Assembly (NCBI RefSeq): GCF_022346885.1
Contig: NZ_JAKRNK010000002.1
Span: 124,001-188,000 of the forward strand
Direction of reading: 5' to 3'
From: Paenibacillus sp. ACRRX
GTDB taxonomy: Bacteria > Bacillota > Bacilli > Paenibacillales > Paenibacillaceae
Length of the DNA stretch: 64,000 bases
This document shows, one piece after another, positions 10,752 through 20,538 of this stretch; position 1 is the first letter of the stretch, and the number at the start of each line of letters is the position of its first letter. A program made the position numbers and the translations under genes. Below the pieces are notes generated by a model. It made no database searches. It was not told where the DNA came from and was given only the letters and a program-made list of their open reading frames with translations.

Positions 10752-13700
10752 GCAAGTTTACCTCTTTCCCTTGGCAATTTTTTGATGCCGGTGTCACATA
10801 AGCTTTTCCAATATTCATCCTGCCTTTTAACACTGTAAGAGTTCGCATATCCATTCAGCTTTTCCGACCATTCCTTGAAAGATATCGTCTTCTCAGCAAA
10901 AACGATACTCATTCCCTTTTCAGCTTGCATGTAGGCATTTGAGAAATCTTCAAGCAGGATTCTCCAAGACACCTCATCAATTATAAGACCATGGATGACG
11001 ATAAATAACTTGTCCCCCGCGCTCATTCTGAACAAACCCAGTTTAACCAACGGTCCTTGTTCAAGATCCATGCACGTTTGAATTTCATTACATGTTTGGA
11101 TAACTTCTTGATCCGATACATTCTCATATACATTTAAGTCATACAAACTTTCACCGATACCTCGATTGATTTGAACGACATTACCGTTCTCATTCTTATA
11201 CACCATCCTTAATGCATCATGGTGAATGAGTAGTTTATCTAATACTTTCTTTACGATGTCTACCTTAAAGCCAACTTCCCTGTACAACATCCTGGCTTGG
11301 CTCCACAGATGTTGATCCTTATATTCTTGTTTAAAAAACCTCTTCTGAATGGGGGTCAACAATATTTCTCCAGCTAAAGGATCCTGACTACGCTTGGTCT
11401 GCTGCTCTACAAATTTTACTAGCTGCTTGATTGTGGGGTTTTTGTATAAATGATCAACTTCAAAGCTGCAGCCCTTTGCTCTTGCTCGTGATAGGAGCTG
11501 AATGGCTTTAATCGAATCTCCACCCATTTGAAAGAAATCATCGTTAATGCCGATCGGGTTGGAGCCCAAGGTGACTTCCCATACTTTAGCTAGTACTTCT
11601 TCTATTTCATTACGCGGGGCTTCGTAATTTGCACCTGCACCGACACGACCTGTAGGAACCGGCAACGCATCACGAGCGGGCTTTGCATCTGGAATAAGCT
11701 TGTCCATTCCATCTTGTCCGATATTTCTAAAATCCTTGAGTTTAAGCGTAGAGTTATCGTCATTATCATGATGGGTAATAAACTCTAAAATATGTTTATA
11801 AGTTTGTCCCCATTTCTCGATTGTCTCCTCTTTAAATAGGCCAGATTTATAGGTCATACTAATATGAAATAAGCCATTTTCCTCAAGAATTTCAATGACA
11901 AAATCAAAATCGGATAATTTGCTCTTGTAATCATAAGGTGTGATTCCCAAATTATTAATTGTTAGTACTCTTTCGTCCGTTTTTTCATACACAAACCTAA
12001 CATTAAGGAAACCTTCCCTGCTGTTCTTTGCTTTTTTTATGAGACTTGCCAATAAATTAAATGGATAATACATATGCGAATAAGCTTCTAAACAATTTTG
12101 CTTGACTTCATTTAAAAACGCTGTAAACGTCTTTTCATCTGAGAGATTGTTTTTAAGTACAATCGTATTCGTAAACATGCCAATACTTTCATCAAAAGAT
12201 CCATCTGCTCGATTCGTTACAGGGGTACCTATGCATATTTCTTCATTCTTGGTTAACTGTTTAAGTAAAAGATTAAACCCAGCAGCTAGCAACATAAATA
12301 ACGAGCATTTATTCCGCATAGATACTAATTTTAAATCGTGAACCAATTCTGAACCAAGCTTCATATGGAATGTATTTGCCGTTAAATCTGACTCTGCATG
12401 TGCTGGGAAGTCGGTTGGCAGCTTCAGTACGTTCATATCCCCTGATAACTTGTTCAGCCAATATTGTTCACTTTGCTTCCTCTCGTCCGACATCAAATAC
12501 TGTGTTTCCCACTCAACAAAATCTCTATACTGCTTATTCACAGGCATAAGACGTTCATTGGCATACAGCTGCATAAACTCTTGGACAAATATGCTCATCG
12601 AAATTCCATCTGCTATCGTATGATGAAAGTTAAAAATTAGCGTTCCTTCGTCGTCCTTCTCTTCGATCAAGATGACCTTAAACAAAGGGGCTTCCGCTAG
12701 ATCAAAGCGTGTAACTAATTTTTCAATTAAATCATCTACATTCTCTTGAAAGTCCTTGTTAATAATTTCGATCTTAAAATTTACATTTTCAACAATCTCT
12801 TGCTTAAACTCCCCGTCCTCTACAAACAGGCGTGTTCGTAAACTTTCATGTCGCCCTACAATTTCATTGAGTACGCTCTCAAATTTTTGACGATCGAGCG
12901 CTCCTTTAATCTTCAAGACTGTCACCATGTTGTACGGGTCATCTTTACCAATCGAGCTTAGTGTATATAATCGTTGCTGGATTAATGACATGGGTAGTAC
13001 AGGGGGTGGTACTTCATTATTGGTGGGGCGAATCTCCTGATTTGCACGTTGTTTCAACGGCGTATCACCTAGGTATCCGGCTTGACTCATTTCTTCAATC
13101 GTCATTTTTATGGCAGCAAAAATATATTCGATATCCTCATCTGTATGTTCGGTCGAGAAGAAACAATTCCGTCCCTCCCAGACATAAACCCCCTTCTCCA
13201 GCAAACCGAAGAAGAATATTTCAAAATCTCCTCGAAACACAAATCTGAATAATGAACCGAAATGCACTACTTTAATAGGGACATGATGCTCTTCGAAATA
13301 TGCGTTTACTCGGTTCACAAAATCATTGGTTTTTTTATTCAGCTTGTTATAAAGCGTATCTTTATGCTCAGTTATATAGGTTAATGAGGCGTGAGCAGCA
13401 GCCATGGCCAACGGATGATGCGAAAAAGTTCCTGCCACAAATGTTCTCTTCTCCTCACAAGGCGGAACTGAGGTATCGCCAAAGCTCCACATGCCTCCAT
13501 CGATACAGTCCATAAACTCTGACTTTCCAGAAACAACACCGATTGGCATTCCGCCACCTATAACTTTTCCATAGGTTACAATATCTGCCTTGATCCCAAA
13601 ATACTGTTGCGCTCCTCCAGCACAAATTCTAAAACCCGTAATGATCTCGTCGAATATGAGGGCAATCCCATTCTCTTCCGTGATCTGTCTTAGCTGCTTA

Positions 13701-16700
13701 AGAAACTCTTTGGGCTGTACATCAGGTCTTCTGCTTTGAACGGTCTCCACTAAGACACCTGCTATATCATTCGCGTGTTCCCTTATAAACGCTAGTGAAG
13801 CCTCTTGATTGTAATTCAACATGACTAAATCACTGACCACGCTGTCCATAATACCTGGCGCTAACGGGATCGTCGTCAGGTTTCCATCCTCTCCAATGGA
13901 AGACAATCCAAGCAAGCCATCATAGGTGCCATGATAGGAGCCCGCAAAAGTTACGATTTTCTTCCTACCAGTACTTGCGCGAGCTATCCGTACGGCCACC
14001 ATATTGGCTTCTGTCCCCGAGTTATAAAAGGCCACCCTTTCGACGCCTGTTAAGTGGCTGATTTGTTCTGCAACGGTTCCTGCCAGCCTACCCATCGGAC
14101 CTAAGGGCATTCCTTTACCAAGCTCCTCTGTTAATGCTTCGTTAATAAAGCTCGGATTATGCCCAAGTAAATTAACGCCAAATCCCATCGTTAGATCTAC
14201 GATATTATTTCCATCTATATCACGAAGCTTCGACCCCTGTCCGGTCTCAGCTACTATTTGATAAATCATTTCCTTCATGACAGGTCTGAATCCCGCCACA
14301 TTTCGATTATTGGCATATACTTTTCTGTATCTTTGAATATTCTCTTTTGATTTTCTAGAGAAACTTGTATACTTTTTTTCTATATTTCGAATATAGGATT
14401 GTTGTAATTCATTAAAATTTTCATTATCGATTAAATCCAGTTTTTTGTAGGGAACATAGTGGCCCTTTATATCCACCGTCAAAGGGGCTGTCTTCGAGCT
14501 GCTCACACTCACCTGACTATGCTTTACGCTTGGCAGCTTATTTTCTGTCGGCTGCCTACCGCTTGGATGGCTTGGATTCGTTAGATTCTTCAAAATACCA
14601 AGCTGCTCCTCCATAATTTTCATCTGGGACGTAAATATATTTTGTATCGCACCCATGTTATCATCGAGTGTGCTCAGCGAAGACCTCATCTCCTTGCCAG
14701 CAGCTACAAAGCTATTTGCTGGCTCAGCATCCGAGATCGTATTTGTCGTCTCATCAGACACAGGCTCGGGGATATTTGCACTTTCGTCTTCGACTACAAA
14801 CAAATCAATATGCTTGCTAATATGCTCAGTTATCTTCTCAACAGTATCCAAATTAATAAAAAACTCATTTAATGTAATCGAAAGGTTAAACTTATTCGTA
14901 ATTTGTTTGTTGAGTTGGATGAGTACTAAGGAATCAAAGCCCAGCGTAAGCAAGTTGAGCTCATCCTCAATTTCTTCGATTTTTAGCCCGGTTAAAATCT
15001 TTATCATTTCTTTTAATTCTGTTTTGATTTTCTCTTTGTGGTTAGCTCGTAAGCTATTTTGGTGATTTTGCTGCGGATGCTGTAATTGTTGTGAAATATA
15101 AGTGATTTCTCCCCTATCTATCACTGATTCCGCTGCTTTCACGGGATTACTAACGTTATGCCCCATTCTTCTTACCTCTCTCCAAAGCTCCTTCTTTTGA
15201 AATGGATAATTTGGAAGTTTAACTCTTTTTTTGCTATAGGACTTATAGAATGAATTCCAATCCAGATCCATCCCTAACCTAAATAGAGACGCGACGGAGT
15301 TAAAAAACTGCGTATAGTTTTCTGTTTCTCTTCTCATGGAAGGTAACAACATCATGTCGTCTTCAACTAAACATTGATTGGCCAACCCACTTAGAGTCGC
15401 ATCTCCTCCAATTTCAATAAAGATATCGACGCCAAGTCGTTTTGCTTCTTGAATGGCACTTTGGAAATCAACCGTTTTTGATAGATGTTCTACCCAATAC
15501 TTACTATTGCCCAGCAGATCTTCTTTTTCTAGTTTCCCCGTAATGCTGGATATCATCGCTACATGCATATTTGAGAATGTAATATCACCGATACTTTTCT
15601 CATACATGCTTTCATAATCCTTCATCAACGAGGAGTGGTAGGGATGAGGGATGTTAAGCTTATTAAAAAAGACCCTGTGCTTGGTTTGCAAGATTTCAAT
15701 AACGAGATCTACCTCATCACTTCGGCCCGATATCGTCACATTGTCAGGAGCGTTTATCGCTGCTATCGAAACATGCTTACATCCGCTTTCCTCTAATGCA
15801 GCTTTCACGTATTCCACATTCGTAAGGATAACGACCATCTTGCCTTCCACATCAATGGATTCCATCATTCTTCCACGCTGTGCAATCATGAGAATGACAT
15901 CATCCAAGCTTATTAAGCCTGCATAGCATGCTGCAGCATACTCCCCTATGCTGTGACCTATGATTATTGCAGGTTTAATGCCTAATGTGCCCCAAAGCTT
16001 GGTTAACGCGTACTCAATCGCAAAAATAGCCGCTTGTGAATAGAGCGGTCTGCTGAGCAGCGTTGCGTCTTCCCCGTAGATCCCTTCAAGTATCGATAGG
16101 CCAAGGATTGCTTCAAACTTTTCATTACACAAATTCATGGTTTCTCTAAACGTACTAGACGTTGTGTAAAAATCTTTTGCTATGCCTTCATAAATAGAGC
16201 CTTGACCTGTAAATAAAAAAGCTATTTTTTTGTCTTTGGCCGTGCTTTTTTGAATCAAATGTTCATAATTGCTGTTATTGAGAACCAGTTCCATTTTCTC
16301 TAACAAGTCCTCTTTGCTTTTCCCTACTGCCGAAAATCTGGTGTTCAAAAATGAGCGGCTAATATTGGACGTATACGTGATATCTGCGATAGAGCTGTTA
16401 TCCTTTTGCAGATGATCCTTCATAGAGCTTACATATTCTTTTAAAGCTTTATCATTCTTAGCTGACAAGGTTAATAGATAAGTAGGCAATTCATCAAGCT
16501 GCTCATCCGTGTTCTGAGGGGGCTCCTCAAGGATGACATGCGCCAAGGTCCCACTAAATCCAAAAGAGCTAATACCAGCTCTTCTAATTCCACCGGGCTT
16601 ATGCCAGTCCTTAAATTGCTCTGCAATCCTAACCTTCTCCCATGAAATGTTCTTATTAGGATTTTTATAATAAATGTTGGGCAATATTTTCTTATTTTCA

Positions 16701-17887
16701 ATCGACGAAATGACTTTAATCAATCCAGCCATTCCAGAAGCAGCTTCTAAATGTCCGATGTTCGGTTTGACAGATCCAATCAGAATAGGGTCTTTTTTAT
16801 TTTTAAACACCTCAGATATCGACTGTACTTCGATCAGGTCACCTAGCGGGGTCCCCGTTCCATGCGTCTCAATAAAATCGATATCATCGACCGTTAATTT
16901 CGCATTATGTAATGCTTGTCTGATTACGCTTTGTTGAGACAGCCCGTTAGGAGCCGTAAAACCGTTTGACTTGCCGTCTTGTCCGATCGCGACACTTTTT
17001 ACCACGGCAGCGACTTCATCTCCAGCGTGGTTAGCGTCTTTTAACCTTTTGAGTATAATGACACCACAACCCTCGCCTCTTCCAAAACCATCTGCCTCAT
17101 CATCAAAAGCTCTGCATTTTCCATCTTTGGACAAACCATTGAACTTTGATAGTCCTATAAACGGCTCTGGTGTTAGTAATAGATTAGAGCCCCCAACAAT
17201 GGCCATGTCACACTGGTTATTCCTCAAGCTGTCCACAGCCATACTTAATGCTGAGATGGAAGACGAGCAGGCCGTATCACAGGTTATCGCTGGTCCTTTG
17301 AAATCATAAAAGTATGATAATCTTCCAGCTGCAGAGCCAAGCGAGACGCCTACTGTAGAGTACGGCGTAATATCAGAAGCATCGCCTGAGAACAATTCTG
17401 CGTTGGCATACTCATAAGCGCTTATTCCTATAAATACGCCTGTCTTGCTTCCTTTCAGCTCCTCAATGTTCAGCGCCGAATTCTCCATAGCTTCCCAGCT
17501 AACCTCCAATAGGAGTCTCTGTTGGGGGTCTATTGATGCAGCTTCTATGGCAGATAGGCCAAAATGGATGTTATCAAAATCTCTAATATTATCCTGCAAA
17601 AATGATGCGCTTTTTGTAATCATTTTACCTTCATCGTCGGGATTATCGCTGTAGTAGTCGTGATAATCGAATCGATCCGGGTTAATATCAGTAACGGTAT
17701 CTAATCCGTTAGCCAGAACGTTCCAAAACCCTTCAGGATTTGAAGCGTCGCCGGGAAACCGACACGAATAGCCTATTACAGCAATTTCTTCATTGCTTTT
17801 TTGATCATGAATGATGGTGGACAGCTCTTCTATTTTGGCTGCAGCTTTTTTTAGAGCCACTTTATATTTATCAATCTCTTGCTCCAT
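10727..17887 (-). CDS. Hybrid PKS/NRPS: KS-AT-ACP-aminotransferase-C-PCP-E (truncated), no A domain
   Basis: This 2386-residue protein resembles the iturin/mycosubtilin first-module design. It has an N-terminal coiled docking helix, KS (DTACSSS near 203, HGTGT and GHLEAA present), AT (GHSIGEY near 642, with HPYHS where malonyl ATs have HAFH) and ACP (GFDSL near 980). A class III PLP aminotransferase follows (FDEIITGF and Lys in TYGKVIGG near 1437), then C (HHTIADG near 1753), PCP (GGDS near 2120) and the first half of an E domain. The beta-ketoacyl-ACP would become a beta-amino acyl group, then be condensed onto an amino acid. No A domain lies between C and PCP. Only a linker of the kind that normally ends an A domain remains (ARDALPVPTG then YEAPRNEIE). 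The E motif reads HGLIIDEVSW, so the second His is Gly. The reading frame ends in mid-E domain. GGGAG precedes the ATG. Confidence 0.93.
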   Translation of the reverse strand: MEQEIDKYKVALKKAAAKIEELSTIIHDQKSNEEIAVIGYSCRFPGDASNPEGFWNVLANGLDTVTDINPDRFDYHDYYSDNPDDEGKMITKSASFLQDNIRDFDNIHFGLSAIEAASIDPQQRLLLEVSWEAMENSALNIEELKGSKTGVFIGISAYEYANAELFSGDASDITPYSTVGVSLGSAAGRLSYFYDFKGPAITCDTACSSSISALSMAVDSLRNNQCDMAIVGGSNLLLTPEPFIGLSKFNGLSKDGKCRAFDDEADGFGRGEGCGVIILKRLKDANHAGDEVAAVVKSVAIGQDGKSNGFTAPNGLSQQSVIRQALHNAKLTVDDIDFIETHGTGTPLGDLIEVQSISEVFKNKKDPILIGSVKPNIGHLEAASGMAGLIKVISSIENKKILPNIYYKNPNKNISWEKVRIAEQFKDWHKPGGIRRAGISSFGFSGTLAHVILEEPPQNTDEQLDELPTYLLTLSAKNDKALKEYVSSMKDHLQKDNSSIADITYTSNISRSFLNTRFSAVGKSKEDLLEKMELVLNNSNYEHLIQKSTAKDKKIAFLFTGQGSIYEGIAKDFYTTSSTFRETMNLCNEKFEAILGLSILEGIYGEDATLLSRPLYSQAAIFAIEYALTKLWGTLGIKPAIIIGHSIGEYAAACYAGLISLDDVILMIAQRGRMMESIDVEGKMVVILTNVEYVKAALEESGCKHVSIAAINAPDNVTISGRSDEVDLVIEILQTKHRVFFNKLNIPHPYHSSLMKDYESMYEKSIGDITFSNMHVAMISSITGKLEKEDLLGNSKYWVEHLSKTVDFQSAIQEAKRLGVDIFIEIGGDATLSGLANQCLVEDDMMLLPSMRRETENYTQFFNSVASLFRLGMDLDWNSFYKSYSKKRVKLPNYPFQKKELWREVRRMGHNVSNPVKAAESVIDRGEITYISQQLQHPQQNHQNSLRANHKEKIKTELKEMIKILTGLKIEEIEDELNLLTLGFDSLVLIQLNKQITNKFNLSITLNEFFINLDTVEKITEHISKHIDLFVVEDESANIPEPVSDETTNTISDAEPANSFVAAGKEMRSSLSTLDDNMGAIQNIFTSQMKIMEEQLGILKNLTNPSHPSGRQPTENKLPSVKHSQVSVSSSKTAPLTVDIKGHYVPYKKLDLIDNENFNELQQSYIRNIEKKYTSFSRKSKENIQRYRKVYANNRNVAGFRPVMKEMIYQIVAETGQGSKLRDIDGNNIVDLTMGFGVNLLGHNPSFINEALTEELGKGMPLGPMGRLAGTVAEQISHLTGVERVAFYNSGTEANMVAVRIARASTGRKKIVTFAGSYHGTYDGLLGLSSIGEDGNLTTIPLAPGIMDSVVSDLVMLNYNQEASLAFIREHANDIAGVLVETVQSRRPDVQPKEFLKQLRQITEENGIALIFDEIITGFRICAGGAQQYFGIKADIVTYGKVIGGGMPIGVVSGKSEFMDCIDGGMWSFGDTSVPPCEEKRTFVAGTFSHHPLAMAAAHASLTYITEHKDTLYNKLNKKTNDFVNRVNAYFEEHHVPIKVVHFGSLFRFVFRGDFEIFFFGLLEKGVYVWEGRNCFFSTEHTDEDIEYIFAAIKMTIEEMSQAGYLGDTPLKQRANQEIRPTNNEVPPPVLPMSLIQQRLYTLSSIGKDDPYNMVTVLKIKGALDRQKFESVLNEIVGRHESLRTRLFVEDGEFKQEIVENVNFKIEIINKDFQENVDDLIEKLVTRFDLAEAPLFKVILIEEKDDEGTLIFNFHHTIADGISMSIFVQEFMQLYANERLMPVNKQYRDFVEWETQYLMSDERKQSEQYWLNKLSGDMNVLKLPTDFPAHAESDLTANTFHMKLGSELVHDLKLVSMRNKCSLFMLLAAGFNLLLKQLTKNEEICIGTPVTNRADGSFDESIGMFTNTIVLKNNLSDEKTFTAFLNEVKQNCLEAYSHMYYPFNLLASLIKKAKNSREGFLNVRFVYEKTDERVLTINNLGITPYDYKSKLSDFDFVIEILEENGLFHISMTYKSGLFKEETIEKWGQTYKHILEFITHHDNDDNSTLKLKDFRNIGQDGMDKLIPDAKPARDALPVPTGRVGAGANYEAPRNEIEEVLAKVWEVTLGSNPIGINDDFFQMGGDSIKAIQLLSRARAKGCSFEVDHLYKNPTIKQLVKFVEQQTKRSQDPLAGEILLTPIQKRFFKQEYKDQHLWSQARMLYREVGFKVDIVKKVLDKLLIHHDALRMVYKNENGNVVQINRGIGESLYDLNVYENVSDQEVIQTCNEIQTCMDLEQGPLVKLGLFRMSAGDKLFIVIHGLIIDEVSWRILLEDFSNAYMQAEKGMSIVFAEKTISFKEWSEKLNGYANSYSVKRQDEYWKSLCDTGIKKLPRERGKLAWGSTNKF

Positions 17888-17914
17888 GCACTCACTCCCT
17901 TTTCCTCAAAATGA

Positions 17915-19165
17915 TTATGCTCCAATTTTATGTTTTTCTGGATTGTATTGAATAAAAGCTTTAAAGGACTTTAAGAAAAATAAGGGGATAAATAAAACGG
18001 TCGTTGCCATGAAACCTGAAAATACAATGTACTTTATCGGGAAAAATTCGCCTAAAATACCTCCTAAAAACATAGCCAGCGGCGCAAGTCCCATTGTAAG
18101 TGTTCCCTTGAGTGATGATACCTTGCCCCTCATTTCCTGGGTCACCGTCAGCTGTATGGTCGATTCGATCAATACATTGACAATTGCGTTGAATATCCCA
18201 CCGATAAATAACAAAATGGCCATAAGTATAAAATGGTTCATCATGACTGCAGTTGCAAAAACAATCCCTGATAACAGCCCTGAAACCGTAAGCACCATAC
18301 TTTTGTTTTCAGGCTTGATACGATATACAGATGTAAAAATCATTCCCGCGAGCATACCTAGCGTAAAGATCGCCATTGCAATCCCGTATTTTACTTCTCC
18401 CAGATTCACGGCATTTTTAAACATGGGTGCAAGCAATACAATACTTATCGTTGCAAAAAAGTTTAAAAAACCTGCCAGAATAATTAAGTCTTTAAGCCCT
18501 TTCATTTTCCAGACATAAGCAAATCCGTCCTTCATATCCTGCCAGAAATTATATTGTTGATCCTGACTCGTTGACTTCGGAATTTTCATGAAAAATGAGA
18601 AGAAAAATGAAACAATATAAGATATGCCATTACATAAAAATAGAATCGGCGGGCCCACAAGATGATATAACACACCGCCTGATGAAGGTCCTATTATCTG
18701 AGAAATGGCACGTAACATACTTAAGTTAGCACTAGCTTGTACAATTTGAGACGAAGGAACAATATCTGGGATCGTTGACGTGACTGCGGGATTAAAAAAT
18801 GCAGCGCATATCCCGAGAATAATCCCTGCTACAAATGCCATCCAAACTTCAAGAAATCCAAAAATTGCTGCAATACCCACAAAAACAATACATACACCTC
18901 GAATGAAATCCATTAATAGGATCATTTTTCTTCTGTCGGTGCGATCTACAATTACGCCTGCAAAAGGAGATATGAGGACTTTGGGAAGCAAAGTTGCCGC
19001 CAAAAGTGCACCCATTAACCCTGGCGAACCTGTTTCATAAAGTATCCAAAAAGTTAAGGCGATTTCATAGATCGAATCACCTAAAGTAGAAACCAGTTGT
19101 CCTTGCCAGAGTAAAAAGAAATTCATTGACCATAACCGTTTTTTAGGTTCGCTTGTGTTTTCCAT
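17915..19165 (-). CDS. MFS exporter (DHA3/macrolide-efflux type)
   Basis: The 416-residue protein has about twelve hydrophobic segments. Its MFS signature in the first cytoplasmic loop reads GVIVDRTDRRK, and the N-terminal region (FFLLWQGQLVSTLGDSIYEIALTFWIL) is typical of the DHA3 drug exporters that pump macrolides and peptides by proton antiport. It lies between the extender-unit genes and the hybrid PKS/NRPS, on the same strand and only 27 bases before the latter. Product export or self-resistance is therefore likely. The ATG has a clean AGGAGG site five bases upstream. The substrate cannot be read from the sequence. Confidence 0.85.
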   Translation of the reverse strand: MENTSEPKKRLWSMNFFLLWQGQLVSTLGDSIYEIALTFWILYETGSPGLMGALLAATLLPKVLISPFAGVIVDRTDRRKMILLMDFIRGVCIVFVGIAAIFGFLEVWMAFVAGIILGICAAFFNPAVTSTIPDIVPSSQIVQASANLSMLRAISQIIGPSSGGVLYHLVGPPILFLCNGISYIVSFFFSFFMKIPKSTSQDQQYNFWQDMKDGFAYVWKMKGLKDLIILAGFLNFFATISIVLLAPMFKNAVNLGEVKYGIAMAIFTLGMLAGMIFTSVYRIKPENKSMVLTVSGLLSGIVFATAVMMNHFILMAILLFIGGIFNAIVNVLIESTIQLTVTQEMRGKVSSLKGTLTMGLAPLAMFLGGILGEFFPIKYIVFSGFMATTVLFIPLFFLKSFKAFIQYNPEKHKIGA

Positions 19166-19185
19166 TTTTCCTCCTGTCGAGAGCT

Positions 19186-19249
19186 AAAACAAAAAGAATC
19201 GCACTCAGCTTGGAGCCACCACTACCCGCTCCCTCACCGATCACGATTC
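19186..19249 (-). terminator. Hairpin plus T-tract inside the operon (attenuator candidate)
   Basis: On the minus strand GAATCG (19249-19244) pairs with CGATTC (19201-19196). The enclosed segment can form an inner GGAGC/GCTCC stem. A TTTTTGTTTT run follows directly. It sits between the 3-hydroxyacyl-CoA dehydrogenase and the MFS gene, where a simple terminator would cut off the PKS/NRPS genes unless it is read through. It is a natural target for LoaP antitermination. Confidence 0.5.
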
Positions 19250-19336
19250 CCTTGTTCAAGATCTATTGTTTCCTGTGTTGTATGCAACACTGCGACTTGA
19301 AATAATCTAACTTCAAAGCATTGCCATCATCATTTT

Positions 19337-20212
19337 TTAAACTTGCACTAAACTGCGCTCGTACATCGGATAAGAATAAAACCCTTGTCCGGTTTTCCTA
19401 CCGTGTGTCCCTGCTTCTACCATTTTGCGAAGAAGCGGACAGCAGCGAAATTTCGAATCCTGATAGCTCTCATATAAAATGTCTAGTGAATGCACAACGG
19501 TATCCAGACCTATCAAATCAGCAGTTTCAAGCGGTCCCATTTTGTGTCCAAAGCATTTTTTGAAAATATCGTCTACATCCTTTGGTTCTGCCACTTGATC
19601 CTGAACGACAAATGCAGCCTCATTCATCATCAGATGAGAAATACGATTGGACACAAACCCTGGTAAGTCGTTAACCACAATAGCCTCTTTATTCAAAGTG
19701 GCAAGAAGCTCAATGGTGGCTGCAATGGTTTCCTCCGAAGTATGGTAACCCTTGATAACCTCTACCACCGGTTTCATTATTACCGGATTCATATAATGCG
19801 AGCCGATGACCTTAGTCGGCCTCTTGGTAAGAGAAGCAACTTTGGTAATTGAAATACAAGAGGTGTTTACAGCAAAAATACAATGATCAGGACAGATCTG
19901 ATCAAGTGTTAGATATACGTCTTTTTTAATCTCCCATTTCTCTGGAACATTCTCAATGACGTAGTCTGCATCCTTTAATAAATCATAATTAACGGTAAAG
20001 CAAATTCGATTCAGGATGGTTTCAGGCTTCTCCACGGTTAGATCTTTGTGGTACAAGCCTTGAAAACGAATGTTACTGGCAACTTGTTCTTTGGCTCTCG
20101 TAAGAATATCTTCTGAAATATCAACGAGTATTACGTCATACCCGGCTAATGCAAAATGATGTGCAATGCCTGTCCCCATAACGCCTGCACCAATGACTCC
20201 AATCACCTTCAT
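19337..20212 (-). CDS. 3-hydroxyacyl-CoA dehydrogenase family enzyme (ZmaI-like)
   Basis: The 291-residue protein starts with an NAD-binding Rossmann motif (GVIGAGVMGTGIAHHFA). It carries the family's ENVPE segment and the catalytic region SHYMNPV, where most members have SHFFNP. The C-terminal domain ends with HGRKTGQGFYSY. In catabolism the family oxidises 3-hydroxyacyl-CoA. In zwittermicin biosynthesis the related ZmaI oxidises carrier-bound serine at C3 on the way to aminomalonyl-ACP. Here it directly follows a free ACP and a discrete AT, which supports that role over fatty acid breakdown. A GGGGGAG site precedes the ATG. The substrate is inferred from context. Confidence 0.85.
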   Translation of the reverse strand: MKVIGVIGAGVMGTGIAHHFALAGYDVILVDISEDILTRAKEQVASNIRFQGLYHKDLTVEKPETILNRICFTVNYDLLKDADYVIENVPEKWEIKKDVYLTLDQICPDHCIFAVNTSCISITKVASLTKRPTKVIGSHYMNPVIMKPVVEVIKGYHTSEETIAATIELLATLNKEAIVVNDLPGFVSNRISHLMMNEAAFVVQDQVAEPKDVDDIFKKCFGHKMGPLETADLIGLDTVVHSLDILYESYQDSKFRCCPLLRKMVEAGTHGRKTGQGFYSYPMYERSLVQV

Positions 20213-20259
20213 CTTTTTCTCCCCCTAAATCATATTGGATTGCCTTGTCGTGCTTGAAT

Positions 20260-20508
20260 TCATTGACCTACTGCAGCGCGTTTGCTCGCTATGAGCGTAG
20301 CAATCGCCTGAATAGACTTGAAATTATTCAAGTCTAAATCATTGTTATCGATTTCGATGCCAAATTCCTTTTCAATAAACATAACCAGCTGCATGGCAAA
20401 TAGAGAATTGACATCCCCAATTGCAAAAATATCATCGTTATCCTTTAATTGCTGATTTTTAATATATTTACTTAAAAATGCTCGTGTTTGGTTTCTGATT
20501 TCTTCCAT
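20260..20508 (-). CDS. Discrete acyl carrier protein (ZmaH/FkbJ-like)
   Basis: The 82-residue protein is the length of one carrier domain. The phosphopantetheine serine lies in DVNSLFAMQLV, and the NSLFAMQLV form is the one found in free ACPs that carry hydroxymalonyl or aminomalonyl extender units. Carrier helix IV is seen as FKSIQAIATLI. It would be loaded by the ligase at 34847-36058, worked on by the two dehydrogenases and unloaded by the discrete AT that precedes it. GAGGTG lies nine bases before the ATG. Confidence 0.9.
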   Translation of the reverse strand: MEEIRNQTRAFLSKYIKNQQLKDNDDIFAIGDVNSLFAMQLVMFIEKEFGIEIDNNDLDLNNFKSIQAIATLIASKRAAVGQ

Positions 20509-20538
20509 TGTTATACACCTCTATTTAATAGTTTTTAC

